Shown: piece after piece, positions 1 through 5,497 of the stretch | How positions within the stretch are numbered: position 1 is the stretch's first letter | Layout of the letters: each line of letters begins with the position of its first letter | The notes under the pieces: generated by a model | What the model was told of the DNA's origin: nothing | Database searches by the model: none | What the model saw: the letters and a program-made list of their open reading frames with translations, nothing else | Translations under genes and position numbers: made by a program | Source: Verrucomicrobiota bacterium | Lineage (GTDB): Bacteria > Verrucomicrobiota > Verrucomicrobiia > Limisphaerales > JACRJZ01 | Direction: 5' to 3' | Assembly (NCBI GenBank): GCA_022711695.1 | Contig: JAKLEJ010000206.1 | Span: forward strand, 1 to 6,595 | DNA length: 6,595 nt

Positions 1-200
1 AGCGCCAGCCCGGGAAGGCGCCGCTCCGCAAATGCGCCCCGGCCGAGGTCCGTCCAGAAATAGAGCAGGCCCAGGGCAAAGGGCAGCGTGCCCAGGTAGT
101 ACTTGAGGAGGGCCGTCGCCGGGGCCAGGCGGAGCAGGTGGACGGCTTCCTCGACCGTCTCGAGCGGGCCCTTCCCCTGCTCTTTCTGCTGGCATTTCAT
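1..200 (-). CDS. Predicted membrane protein, N-terminal part only
   Basis: The frame opens with ATG at 200-198 and stays open to the window edge, giving 66 residues. Residues 1-14 are polar and glycine/lysine-rich. Residues 15-33 form a likely amphipathic helix (ETVEEAVHLLRLAP). Residues about 33-52 form one hydrophobic, aromatic segment (YYLGTLPFALGLLYFW) that looks like a transmembrane helix, followed by a short polar stretch. The pattern recalls uncharacterised multi-spanning membrane proteins of Verrucomicrobia, but I cannot name the family. It starts 43 bp after the trpS stop on the same strand, so co-transcription with trpS is likely. No clear Shine-Dalgarno precedes the ATG. A 6-bp stem with a 4-nt loop (218-233) lies in the gap but lacks a U-tract. 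The protein is truncated by the window, not by mutation as far as can be seen. Confidence 0.6.
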   Translation of the reverse strand, partial: MKCQQKEQGKGPLETVEEAVHLLRLAPATALLKYYLGTLPFALGLLYFWTDLGRGAFAERRLPGLA

Positions 201-243
201 GAGCGGTCGGCTCGCGTCTGGCGATCCCGCCAGCCGGCCCGGC

Positions 244-1209
244 TTAGTCGATGCCGCAATTGGCGCGGGCCCGCTTCAGGGTAAGCGCGGCGCAGGCGCG
301 GGCCCTGGCGGCGCCCTCGCGCAGGACCTGTTGCACAAAATCCAGGTTGGCCGTCAGCTCGGCCCGCCGGGCGCGCGCTGCCGCGAAGTGGCTCCAGTAG
401 TGTTCGAACAGGGCTTTCTTGAGGTCGCCATAACCCAGGCCGCCCGCGCGCAGGCGATCCTCGAAGTCTTGCGCGACCGGCGCTGGAGCCACCAGTTTGA
501 GCAACTGGATGGCCAGGTTCTGGTCGGCGTCCGGCTTGGGCTCCTGCGGAGTCCGGCTGTCCATCTTGATGCTCATGACCTTCTTTCGAAGCGCCTTTTC
601 CTCGCCGAAAATCTCCAGGGTGTTATCGTAGCTCTTGCTCATCTTCTCGCCGTCGGTGCCCGGGACCTTGGCCACCGCCGACTGAATCTGGGGCTCGGGG
701 ATGACGAACGTCTGCCCGTAGGTTTCATTGAACTTGATGGCAATGTCGCGGGTCACCTCCACGTGCTGCTTCTGGTCCTGCCCCACGGGCACCAGGTTGG
801 AATCGTAGATCAGGATGTCCGCCGCCATCAGCACCGGGTAGGCGAAGAGGCCGTGGTTGGGCGAGATGCCCTTGGCGATCTTGTCCTTGTAGGAGTGGCA
901 GCGCTCCAGCAACCCCATCGGGGTGACCGTGCTCAGCAGCCACGTCAGCTCCGTCACCTCCGGCACGTCCGATTGCCGGAAAAACACCGCCCGCTTCGGG
1001 TCCAGCCCGCAGGCCAGAAAATCCAGGGCCACTCCCAGGCTGTTGGCCCGCCGCGCCGCCGCGTCCGTCAGCGACGTCATCGAGTGGTAATCCGCGATGA
1101 AGTAGAAAGCTTCTCCCTTTTCCTGCAACTCGATCGCCGCCCGCATCATCCCGAAATAGTTGCCCAGATGAAGCGTCCCCGAGGGTTGTATGCCTGATAA
1201 GATACGCAT
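244..1209 (-). CDS. trpS: Tryptophanyl-tRNA synthetase
   Basis: This is a class Ic aminoacyl-tRNA synthetase that charges tRNA-Trp with tryptophan in the cytoplasm, using ATP. The product has 321 residues, close to the usual 320-340 for bacterial TrpRS. The HIGH-type signature is HLGN at 14-17, inside PSGTLHLGN. The KMSKS loop is at 189-193. The stretch around MAADI (128-132), with D131, corresponds to the tryptophan-binding region, and GQDQKQH (143-149) is the conserved GxDQ element. The frame is open to 1284, but the ATG at 1209-1207 gives the family-typical start MRILSGIQPSG; the 25 upstream codons match nothing in the family. No Shine-Dalgarno precedes this ATG. A promoter-like pair ends 8 bp upstream, so the mRNA may be nearly leaderless. 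No T-box-like leader is visible. All catalytic motifs look intact. Confidence 0.97.
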   Translation of the reverse strand: MRILSGIQPSGTLHLGNYFGMMRAAIELQEKGEAFYFIADYHSMTSLTDAAARRANSLGVALDFLACGLDPKRAVFFRQSDVPEVTELTWLLSTVTPMGLLERCHSYKDKIAKGISPNHGLFAYPVLMAADILIYDSNLVPVGQDQKQHVEVTRDIAIKFNETYGQTFVIPEPQIQSAVAKVPGTDGEKMSKSYDNTLEIFGEEKALRKKVMSIKMDSRTPQEPKPDADQNLAIQLLKLVAPAPVAQDFEDRLRAGGLGYGDLKKALFEHYWSHFAAARARRAELTANLDFVQQVLREGAARARACAALTLKRARANCGID

Positions 1210-1217
1210 GGGGCCGG

Positions 1218-1245
1218 AGAATAATGTCCAGACCGCCGCTGGCAA
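1218..1245 (-). promoter_or_regulatory. Putative housekeeping promoter of trpS
   Basis: On the minus strand, TTGCCA (1245-1240) is followed after 16 bp by TATTCT (1223-1218). These match the sigma-70 consensus at 5 of 6 and 4 of 6 positions. The predicted transcription start is near 1211, only about 2 nt before the trpS ATG at 1209. This is a by-eye match and has not been tested. Confidence 0.4.
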
Positions 1246-1280
1246 GCTCCTGTATCCGCGCGGGGCGTTTCGCAGCCGGC

Positions 1281-1314
1281 CCAACCCCCGCCCAACGGCC
1301 CGGGTGGGGTTTGG
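1281..1314. repeat. Imperfect inverted repeat between the lipoprotein gene and trpS
   Basis: Arms 1281-1293 (CCAACCCCCGCCC) and 1302-1314 (GGGTGGGGTTTGG) pair at 11 of 13 positions around an 8-nt loop. One of the two mismatches becomes a G-U wobble in plus-strand RNA. Neither side is followed by a run of U, so an intrinsic terminator is doubtful. It could help separate the lipoprotein transcript from trpS, or be chance in very G+C-rich DNA. Confidence 0.35.
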
Positions 1315-1395
1315 TTGCCGAGGTCAGCCGCCGGCCGGCGGACCGGAATTTGAGGAGAACCCCTGGCCTTCCGGGTTACTCCGGCGAGATTCGGG

Positions 1396-2085
1396 CTAAC
1401 GAGTCTGCGGTTCCTGGGATTCGGCTTGTTTGCGCGCCAGCTCGTGCAACTGCCGGGCCAAAGCCTGGAGGGCGGGGTCAGGGTCCGAGAACAGGCTCTC
1501 GATCAAGGGAACCGCCCGCGGGTCCTCCAAATCGACCAACCCGTCCAGCGCCGCTTCGCGCACCTCGGCCGGCTGGCTGGAACTCAGTCCCCGCTTCAGG
1601 AAACGCAGACGCTCCTCCTTGGCCCCGGAGATGCCGATGAGCGCGTTGATGAGTTCGACGCGCAAGTCCTTGTCCGGCTCCTCGACAAAGAGCTCCTCCA
1701 GCGCCGAAACCGCTTCAGCGGTGCCCACCTCGCCGATGGAAAGCAGGGTTTCGAAGCGATCGTCGAAATTGGTGCTCGAACGAAACTGGCGGGTCATCGC
1801 GGCCACCTGCGGCGCCGCGGCGGCCTCCGCGGCCTGCGCCCGAGACGACCCGTTCGTCGGGAGGCCAGGGGACACCTCGGGACCGGGGTTCGGAACCAAA
1901 GTCACACGGCTCGGTCCCTCCGCCCCCGGGGCCGCGGGACCGGCGTCCTGGCTGGCGGCGGGCGGCTTCGCCCCCTCCCCTGACTCGGGCTTCGAGCAGC
2001 CGGCCACAACGCACCACCAGAGTCCGGCGGCGCCGAGAGCCGCTGGCGCTGAGCCCTTCCACAAAACCCTGAGCCACGATTTCAT
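1396..2085 (-). CDS. HEAT-repeat lipoprotein
   Basis: The product is 229 residues and probably membrane-anchored. Residues 1-30 form a lipoprotein signal: basic start (MKSWLRVLWK), hydrophobic stretch, then a lipobox ending VAGC with the acceptor Cys at 30. Residues 31-95 are a low-complexity Ala/Pro/Gly/Ser-rich linker. Residues 100-220 are helical and leucine/alanine-rich with HEAT-like spacing. Examples are FETLLSIGEVGTAEAVSALEE (split here as FETLLSIGEV, 111-120, and GTAEAVSALEE, 121-131), VREAALDGLVDLEDPRAVP (175-193) and ALQALARQLHELA (205-217). HEAT domains usually mediate protein-protein contacts; no catalytic motif is visible. The frame extends upstream to 2196, but that stretch runs through the terminator after the sigma gene, and the ATG at 2085-2083 creates the lipoprotein signal, so I chose it. 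No Shine-Dalgarno is present. Ligand and pathway are unknown. The +2 residue is Ser; in E. coli that would not act as an inner-membrane retention signal, and the rule is unproven here. Confidence 0.8.
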   Translation of the reverse strand: MKSWLRVLWKGSAPAALGAAGLWWCVVAGCSKPESGEGAKPPAASQDAGPAAPGAEGPSRVTLVPNPGPEVSPGLPTNGSSRAQAAEAAAAPQVAAMTRQFRSSTNFDDRFETLLSIGEVGTAEAVSALEELFVEEPDKDLRVELINALIGISGAKEERLRFLKRGLSSSQPAEVREAALDGLVDLEDPRAVPLIESLFSDPDPALQALARQLHELARKQAESQEPQTR

Positions 2086-2122
2086 TGCTGGAGGGAATGG
2101 AAGCAGGTTTCCGAACGGTGTG

Positions 2123-2163
2123 ACAACAAACAAAATGGCGCGCGACATTCCCGCCGCGCGCCA
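2123..2163 (-). terminator. Intrinsic terminator of the sigma-factor transcript
   Basis: Arms 2136-2144 and 2155-2163 form a perfect 9-bp stem (TGGCGCGCG with its complement) around a 10-nt loop. On the minus strand it is followed directly by TTTTGTTTGTTGT (2135-2123). It begins 60 bp after the sigma gene's stop codon. This is the best terminator in the window. It makes it likely that the lipoprotein gene has its own promoter in the remaining 37 bp before its start, where I see no convincing one. Confidence 0.8.
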
Positions 2164-2223
2164 CTTTCCAGTCTGACCGAATCCCCCTGGGTGCAAGAAA
2201 CCGGGCTGGTTCCGACCGCAGGC

Positions 2224-3042
2224 CTAATTCTGGCAAACATCGAGGCTCTCGAGCTGAGCTCGAAGCGTCGTGACCGCCTGCGCGTGAATCTGGCAAATCC
2301 TGGATTCGGTCAGCCCGAAGACAGCCGCGATCTCCCGCAGCCGCATGTCCTCGAAGTAATAGAGCGCCAGGACCTTTTTCTGGGCGCCGGGCAGTTGGGC
2401 GATCAACTGCGCCAGCCGCGCGGCGGTCTCGCGCCGGGCCACCTCGTCCAGCGGATCGGCCTGGCTGGGATCGGCCAGCGCCTCGTATTGAGTCGGCGAG
2501 TCTTCCGACTCCGGGTTCACCGCCGAATCCAGGCAAACGAACGTGGCCGGACGGATTTCGTCCAGAAGCTGGTGGTATTCCGCAAGGGAGATGTTCAGCT
2601 CGACCGCGATCTCGGCGGCGGTTGGCGTGCGGTGTTTGCGTTGTTCCAGTTCCTGCACCGCCAGTTGGACACGGCGGGCCTTGCGATGAATCGAACGCGG
2701 CACCCAGTCCATCCGGCGCAGTTCATCGAACACCGCGCCGCGGATGCGAACCCGGGCGTAGCTCTCGAAGCTCGATCCCATCCGCGGGTTGAAATGCCGG
2801 ATCGCGTCCAGCAGTCCGATCAGACCGGCGCTGTACAAATCCTCGGCATCCACTTGCGGCGGCAGCGAAATCTGAATCCGGCCGACCACCGTCTTGACCA
2901 GAGGCAGGTACTTGTGGACCAACCGGGTTTCCTCGCGGCTGCGGACCGCGACCCGGCGCGGCGGCCGCGTCGTGGTGGTTTCCTTGCGCGCAACGCGCGT
3001 GCGACTCGTGGTGCGTTTTTCCGTCAGGTCAATGGCGAGCAT
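2224..3042 (-). CDS. Sigma-28-type RNA polymerase sigma factor (FliA/WhiG family)
   Basis: The 272-residue product is a sigma-70-superfamily factor without region 1. Residues 36-110 cover region 2: REETRLVHKYLPLV (36-49), DLYSAGLIGLLDAIRHF (68-84), then FESYARVRIRGAVFDELRR (92-110) for -10 recognition. DWVPRS (112-117) marks the region 2/3 boundary; HRTPTAAEIAVELNIS (137-152) belongs to region 3. Region 4 (about 215-264) carries the helix-turn-helix REIAAVFGLTESRICQIH (236-253). This order and wording fit FliA/WhiG factors that drive flagellar or developmental regulons. A 34-residue Arg/Thr-rich N-terminal extension is longer than in enteric FliA. The frame opens as far back as 3516, with another ATG at 3168-3166. 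I chose 3042 because G/C at third codon positions drops clearly upstream of it. The GGAG near 3185 lies upstream of the predicted transcription start. A FlgM-like gene lies upstream and a strong terminator follows. Confidence 0.9.
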   Translation of the reverse strand: MLAIDLTEKRTTSRTRVARKETTTTRPPRRVAVRSREETRLVHKYLPLVKTVVGRIQISLPPQVDAEDLYSAGLIGLLDAIRHFNPRMGSSFESYARVRIRGAVFDELRRMDWVPRSIHRKARRVQLAVQELEQRKHRTPTAAEIAVELNISLAEYHQLLDEIRPATFVCLDSAVNPESEDSPTQYEALADPSQADPLDEVARRETAARLAQLIAQLPGAQKKVLALYYFEDMRLREIAAVFGLTESRICQIHAQAVTTLRAQLESLDVCQN

Positions 3043-3187
3043 ATCCGGTTGGGGGTTGGGTTCACGAACAAGCGGAACTCGTTCGCCCTGACCCAGGGCG
3101 GCCTCTCTGAGCGCGGTTTCCCGCGAAAGCCGCCTGCCGAATCCTGTCTTGCTTCGAACGAGTTTCATGAACTTCGGTCCACTCCAA

Positions 3188-3203
3188 AGCAAAAGGCTTG
3201 CCA
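3188..3203 (-). promoter_or_regulatory. Putative sigma-54 (RpoN) -24/-12 promoter for the sigma-28-type gene
   Basis: The minus strand reads TGGCAAGCCTTTTGCT, against the sigma-54 consensus TGGCACGrNNNTTGCW. The invariant GG (3202-3201) and GC (3190-3189) have the required 10-bp spacing, and both the TGGCA and TTGC blocks are complete. Transcription would start near 3177, about 135 nt before the chosen ATG, or 9 nt before the alternative ATG at 3168. The A+T-richer DNA just upstream (about 3204-3240) suits an activator/IHF-type region. No RpoN or enhancer-binding protein is in the window. Confidence 0.5.
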
Positions 3204-3360
3204 ACTTCTGTTTGGATGCGTTTTTTCTGAAATCCGCGCTTAAAGACTCCCCCCTCGTTCGTTGCTCAGTCCAGCCTCGCACCGCGATGTCGGCGCAACC
3301 ATTCCACCCCGCGGCAGGACACACTCCAGAGCCCATTCCGTTGGGGGTGGTGTCTCCAAA

Positions 3361-3390
3361 GCACAACTGGCGGGGGTCAAGCCAGTGTGC
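3361..3390. other. Long hairpin with one bulge in the sigma-gene leader
   Basis: GCACAACTGGC (3361-3371) pairs with GCCAGTGTGC (3381-3390) over 10 bp with a single bulged A and a 9-nt loop. No U-tract follows on either strand, so it is not a standard terminator. It lies upstream of the predicted sigma-54 start, so it would appear only in transcripts coming from further upstream. Confidence 0.45.
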
Positions 3391-3441
3391 GTCCCCAAGG
3401 TCTGCGGCCGAGCTGATCCACCGATAGCCGGCCCGGACATC

Positions 3442-3509
3442 CCCAGGAAAAGCCTGGGTTTTGGGGGCTGAGCCCCGTTCAGGCCTGCGGGTGTTCCCGC
3501 CCGATCGGG
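3442..3509. other. Cluster of three tandem hairpins plus a palindrome
   Basis: Three perfect stems follow one another: CCCAGG/CCTGGG (3442-3447 with 3453-3458, 5-nt loop), GGGGC/GCCCC (3464-3468 with 3472-3476, 3-nt loop) and GCGGG/CCCGC (3487-3491 with 3496-3500, 4-nt loop). The palindrome CCCGATCGGG (3500-3509) follows. On the plus strand the first stem is followed by TTTT (3459-3462). The cluster could be a structured leader, a small RNA, a factor-dependent termination region or a decayed repeat. Confidence 0.45.
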
Positions 3510-3597
3510 GTTCCAAACAAAGCGGGTGTCAACATTCTGGCCATTGCCTTCCCAGACAAGTTACACTGGGCCAGGCAGGAACGAACAGGGGGTAAGG

Positions 3598-3619
3598 CGG
3601 ACCTTGGAACGAAGGTCCG
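3598..3619 (-). terminator. Stem-loop just after the FlgM-like gene, possible weak terminator
   Basis: CGGACCTT (3598-3605) pairs perfectly with AAGGTCCG (3612-3619) around a 6-nt loop. It begins 9 bp after the stop codon of the FlgM-like gene. No real U-run follows on the minus strand (only CCTTACC), so it may act as an attenuator, an mRNA-end stabiliser or a poor terminator. Confidence 0.4.
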
Positions 3620-3628
3620 GTTAGAGGG

Positions 3629-3928
3629 TCAGTCCGACTCGCGCGGCTGGACGTTTCTCGCCAGCACGTCGGCCACCGCCCGGACAACATCATCAGGCGG
3701 ATACCCCGGATCGGCGAAGAGCTTCCTTCCCCGTGCCAGGTAGGACTGACGAACGTCGGGGGTCTTTCGCATCGCCCAAAGCAACTCGGCCATAGCCATG
3801 CGAGCTTCCTCGCCGCCCGCGTCCCCGCTGACCGAGGCCGTGGCGGCCGGTTCCGCCGCAAACCCTTTGCGAGAATTCCAATGGACCGTCATCGTATGGC
3901 CCGCCTCACGCGGGAGATTCGCTTGCAT
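3629..3928 (-). CDS. Small FlgM-like protein, candidate anti-sigma factor
   Basis: The protein has 99 residues from the ATG at 3928, or 87 from the ATG at 3892, where a GAGG lies 11-12 nt upstream. Residues 20-42 are Ala/Gly/Ser-rich and probably disordered. Residues 41-93 look helical. The segment TPDVRQSYLARGRKLFADPG (56-75) with GYPPDDVVRAVADVL (75-89) follows the spacing of the FlgM C-terminal half: a V/L-x-x-L-x-x-I helix, a glycine and tyrosine turn, an acidic pair, then an IA-x-x-L helix. FlgM proteins are about 90-100 residues and bind FliA-type sigma factors. The next gene downstream on the same strand is such a factor. Similarity is by eye only; it has an extra residue or two at the turn, and this could be an unrelated small helical protein. 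Codon use resembles its neighbours, which supports a real gene. Confidence 0.6.
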   Translation of the reverse strand: MQANLPREAGHTMTVHWNSRKGFAAEPAATASVSGDAGGEEARMAMAELLWAMRKTPDVRQSYLARGRKLFADPGYPPDDVVRAVADVLARNVQPRESD

Positions 3929-3951
3929 CGGTGGTCTCGATCGTTCATTCG

Positions 3952-3979
3952 AGATCGAAACATCCGCACACTTACTTTA
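3952..3979 (-). promoter_or_regulatory. Weak sigma-28-like promoter before the FlgM-like gene
   Basis: On the minus strand, TAAAGTAA (3979-3972) matches 6 of 8 of the sigma-28 -35 box TAAAGTTT. After 12 bp, TTCGATCT (3959-3952) shares the CGAT core of GCCGATAA. The spacer is one base longer than the enteric consensus and the -10 match is poor. If real, the FlgM-like gene would be controlled by the sigma factor encoded next to it. Confidence 0.22.
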
Positions 3980-4165
3980 GCCTGCGGACGCCGGCATGTC
4001 CAACGCCCCTGCCCTCCGCACGCCCGCCAAAGTGAAAAGGCCTGGACAAGGTCCTCGTGGGGCAGGGTCTGGCAGGTTGCCGGTCTTCAAATTGCACCAT
4101 CAGATAGATCGGCCGCTGGGCCGGAGGACTTTAGCCCGGAACTCCGCCGGCGCGGCGCAGGCCCC

Positions 4166-5443
4166 CTATTCGCCGCCGAGGCCCGCCTCGCTGATCCGCT
4201 CCAGCCGCGCGCCCAACTGGCGCAGCTTCGCGTCGATGTTCTCGTAGCCGCGATCGATGTGATAGACGCGGAGGATCTCGGTGGCGCCGCGGGCCGCCAG
4301 GCCGGCAATGACCAGGGCCGCGGAGGCGCGCAGATCCCCCGCCATCATCTGCGCGCCGCTGAGCGCGGACACGCCCTTGACGATGGCGCTGGGCCCCTCG
4401 ATGGATATGTCGGCGCCCAGCCGGGCCAATTCGGCGGCATGCATGAAGCGCGACTCGAAAATGCGCTCGGTGATGACGCTGGTCCCCGGGGCGAGGCACA
4501 TCAAGGCCATCATCTGCGCCTGGACATCCGTGGGAAAGCCCGCATAGGGCTGGGTGGTGATGTCCACCGGCCGGAGAACGGGTCCCGGGCGGACCACCAG
4601 CGCCGGCCCGTGCCGCTCGACAGTCACGCCCGCCTCCCGCAGCTTGTCCAACACGGCGCGGAAATGATCCGGACGCGCGTTCCGGAGGGTGATTTCGCCC
4701 CCCGTAGCCGCGGCGGCGATCGCAAAAGTGGCCGCTTCGATCCGATCGGGAATCGCCTCGTGCTCGGCGCCGTGCAGTTCCTTGACCCCGGCGATGGTGA
4801 TGACCGGGCTGCCCGCGCCGCTGATGCGCGCGCCCATCTCGTTCAAAAAACCGGCCAGATCGGCGATTTCGGGCTCGCACGCCGCGCTGTCGATAATGGT
4901 GATGCCTTCGGCCAGCGTCGCCGCCATCATGATGTTGGCCGTTCCCAGCACGGTGGGACCGGCGCGCCCGCCCAGAAACACCTCGGCCCCGATCAAGCGC
5001 GGCGCCGCCGCCCGCACGTAACCCCCTGCGATCTCCAACTCGGCGCCCAGCGCGCGAAACCCCTTCAGATGAAGGTCCACCGGGCGCACGCCGATGGCGC
5101 AGCCGCCTGGCAAGGCCACCCGGGTCTCGCGCAGCCGGGCCAGCAGAGGGCCCATGACACAAATGGAGCCGCGCATCTTCCGCACCAGCTCATAATCGCC
5201 ATGCCCCTGAATCTGCCGCGCCTGAATGGCAAGGACGCCTCCCTCGAAGCGCACGCTCGCGCCCAGCGACTGGAGGATGCGGGCCATAAAGCGCACATCG
5301 CTCAGGTCGGGAACCCGCCGGATGACGCACGGCTCCGAAGTCAGCAGGGCCGCGGCCATGATTGGCAGAACAGCATTCTTGGCGCCGCTGATGGTCACCT
5401 CCCCTCTCAAGGGGACTCCACCGTGGATCACAAATCTGTCCAT
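4166..5443 (-). CDS. murA: UDP-N-acetylglucosamine 1-carboxyvinyltransferase
   Basis: MurA catalyses the first committed step of peptidoglycan synthesis in the cytoplasm, moving enolpyruvate from PEP to UDP-GlcNAc. The product has 425 residues, against 419 in E. coli. The start MDRFVIHGGVPLRGEV is family-typical. SGAKN (19-23) supplies the substrate-binding Lys22 and Asn23, and Arg91 sits in KMRGS. The catalytic loop is GGCAIGVRP with Cys115, followed by Arg120. PTDVQAQ (304-310) carries the general-base Asp306, and HIDRGYE (396-402) carries Arg398. Every expected active-site residue is present. The nucleophile is Cys rather than the Asp of fosfomycin-resistant MurAs, so the enzyme is predicted to be fosfomycin-sensitive. 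It starts 54 bp after the prmC stop, with no Shine-Dalgarno and no evident separate promoter, so co-transcription with prmC is likely. A 237-bp gap follows before the next gene. Confidence 0.98.
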   Translation of the reverse strand: MDRFVIHGGVPLRGEVTISGAKNAVLPIMAAALLTSEPCVIRRVPDLSDVRFMARILQSLGASVRFEGGVLAIQARQIQGHGDYELVRKMRGSICVMGPLLARLRETRVALPGGCAIGVRPVDLHLKGFRALGAELEIAGGYVRAAAPRLIGAEVFLGGRAGPTVLGTANIMMAATLAEGITIIDSAACEPEIADLAGFLNEMGARISGAGSPVITIAGVKELHGAEHEAIPDRIEAATFAIAAAATGGEITLRNARPDHFRAVLDKLREAGVTVERHGPALVVRPGPVLRPVDITTQPYAGFPTDVQAQMMALMCLAPGTSVITERIFESRFMHAAELARLGADISIEGPSAIVKGVSALSGAQMMAGDLRASAALVIAGLAARGATEILRVYHIDRGYENIDAKLRQLGARLERISEAGLGGE

Positions 5444-5497
5444 GTTCGTCTGGTTGCCAGCGTTGAAAACGAAGCCGGCGATGGTTCTGGACGGCTT

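Larger units (their letters stand above)
3043..3628 (-). other. 586-bp gene-free leader between the FlgM-like gene and the sigma gene
   Basis: I see no convincing coding sequence here on either strand. Open frames lack domain-like composition and the strong G/C third-position bias of neighbouring genes. From the upstream side it holds a stem-loop after the FlgM-like stop (3598-3619), a perfect TTGACA (3532-3527) without a good -10, and a tandem hairpin cluster (3442-3509). Further along are a bulged long hairpin (3361-3390) and a relatively A+T-rich stretch (about 3188-3240) with a sigma-54-type promoter. I looked for tRNA, tmRNA, SRP RNA and RNase P signatures and found none. It may be a long regulatory leader or contain an unrecognised small RNA. 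Confidence 0.6.

Noticed and set aside
103..1197. Long plus-strand open frame opposite trpS
   Set aside because: It is antisense to an unmistakable TrpRS. Its translation is Arg/Gly/His/Leu-rich without domain logic, as expected for a shadow in high-G+C DNA.
1328..1341. 14-bp perfect palindrome of CCGCCGGCCGGCGG type
   Set aside because: Built only of C and G in very G+C-rich DNA, with no partner copy or nearby promoter element; chance is likely.
2086..2196. Upstream extension of the lipoprotein frame to 2196
   Set aside because: It would run through a strong terminator hairpin and place the lipoprotein signal in the interior of the protein.
2191..3243. 350-codon plus-strand open frame opposite the sigma gene
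   Set aside because: The minus-strand sigma factor has clear regions 2, 3 and 4; the opposite frame has no recognisable motif and biased composition.
3241..3267. TAAAGACT on the plus strand as a sigma-28 -35 box
   Set aside because: Nothing resembling GCCGATAA lies 11 bp further on, and no plus-strand gene follows.
3149..3427. 92-codon plus-strand open frame in the leader
   Set aside because: No motif, signal or neighbour supports it, it has no ribosome site, and it overlaps the hairpins and the promoter-like element.
3043..3516. Extension of the sigma-factor frame upstream to 3516
   Set aside because: The added residues have no sigma-factor similarity, third-position G/C falls, and the stretch contains hairpins and the sigma-54-type promoter.
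3204..3628. Known structured RNA (tRNA, tmRNA, SRP RNA, RNase P, 6S) in the leader
   Set aside because: No T-loop, no GGAAG-type SRP core, no RNase P conserved blocks and no clear 6S-type long rod with a central bubble could be found by eye.
4035..4054. Stem GGAC/GTCC with nearby TTTT as a murA terminator
   Set aside because: The stem is only 4 bp, and 5 bases separate it from a 4-base T run. It is over 100 bp past the murA stop.
4131..5162. 343-codon minus-strand frame overlapping murA out of frame
   Set aside because: The translation is dominated by Arg, Gly and Ala. MurA with its full active site occupies the same DNA in another frame.
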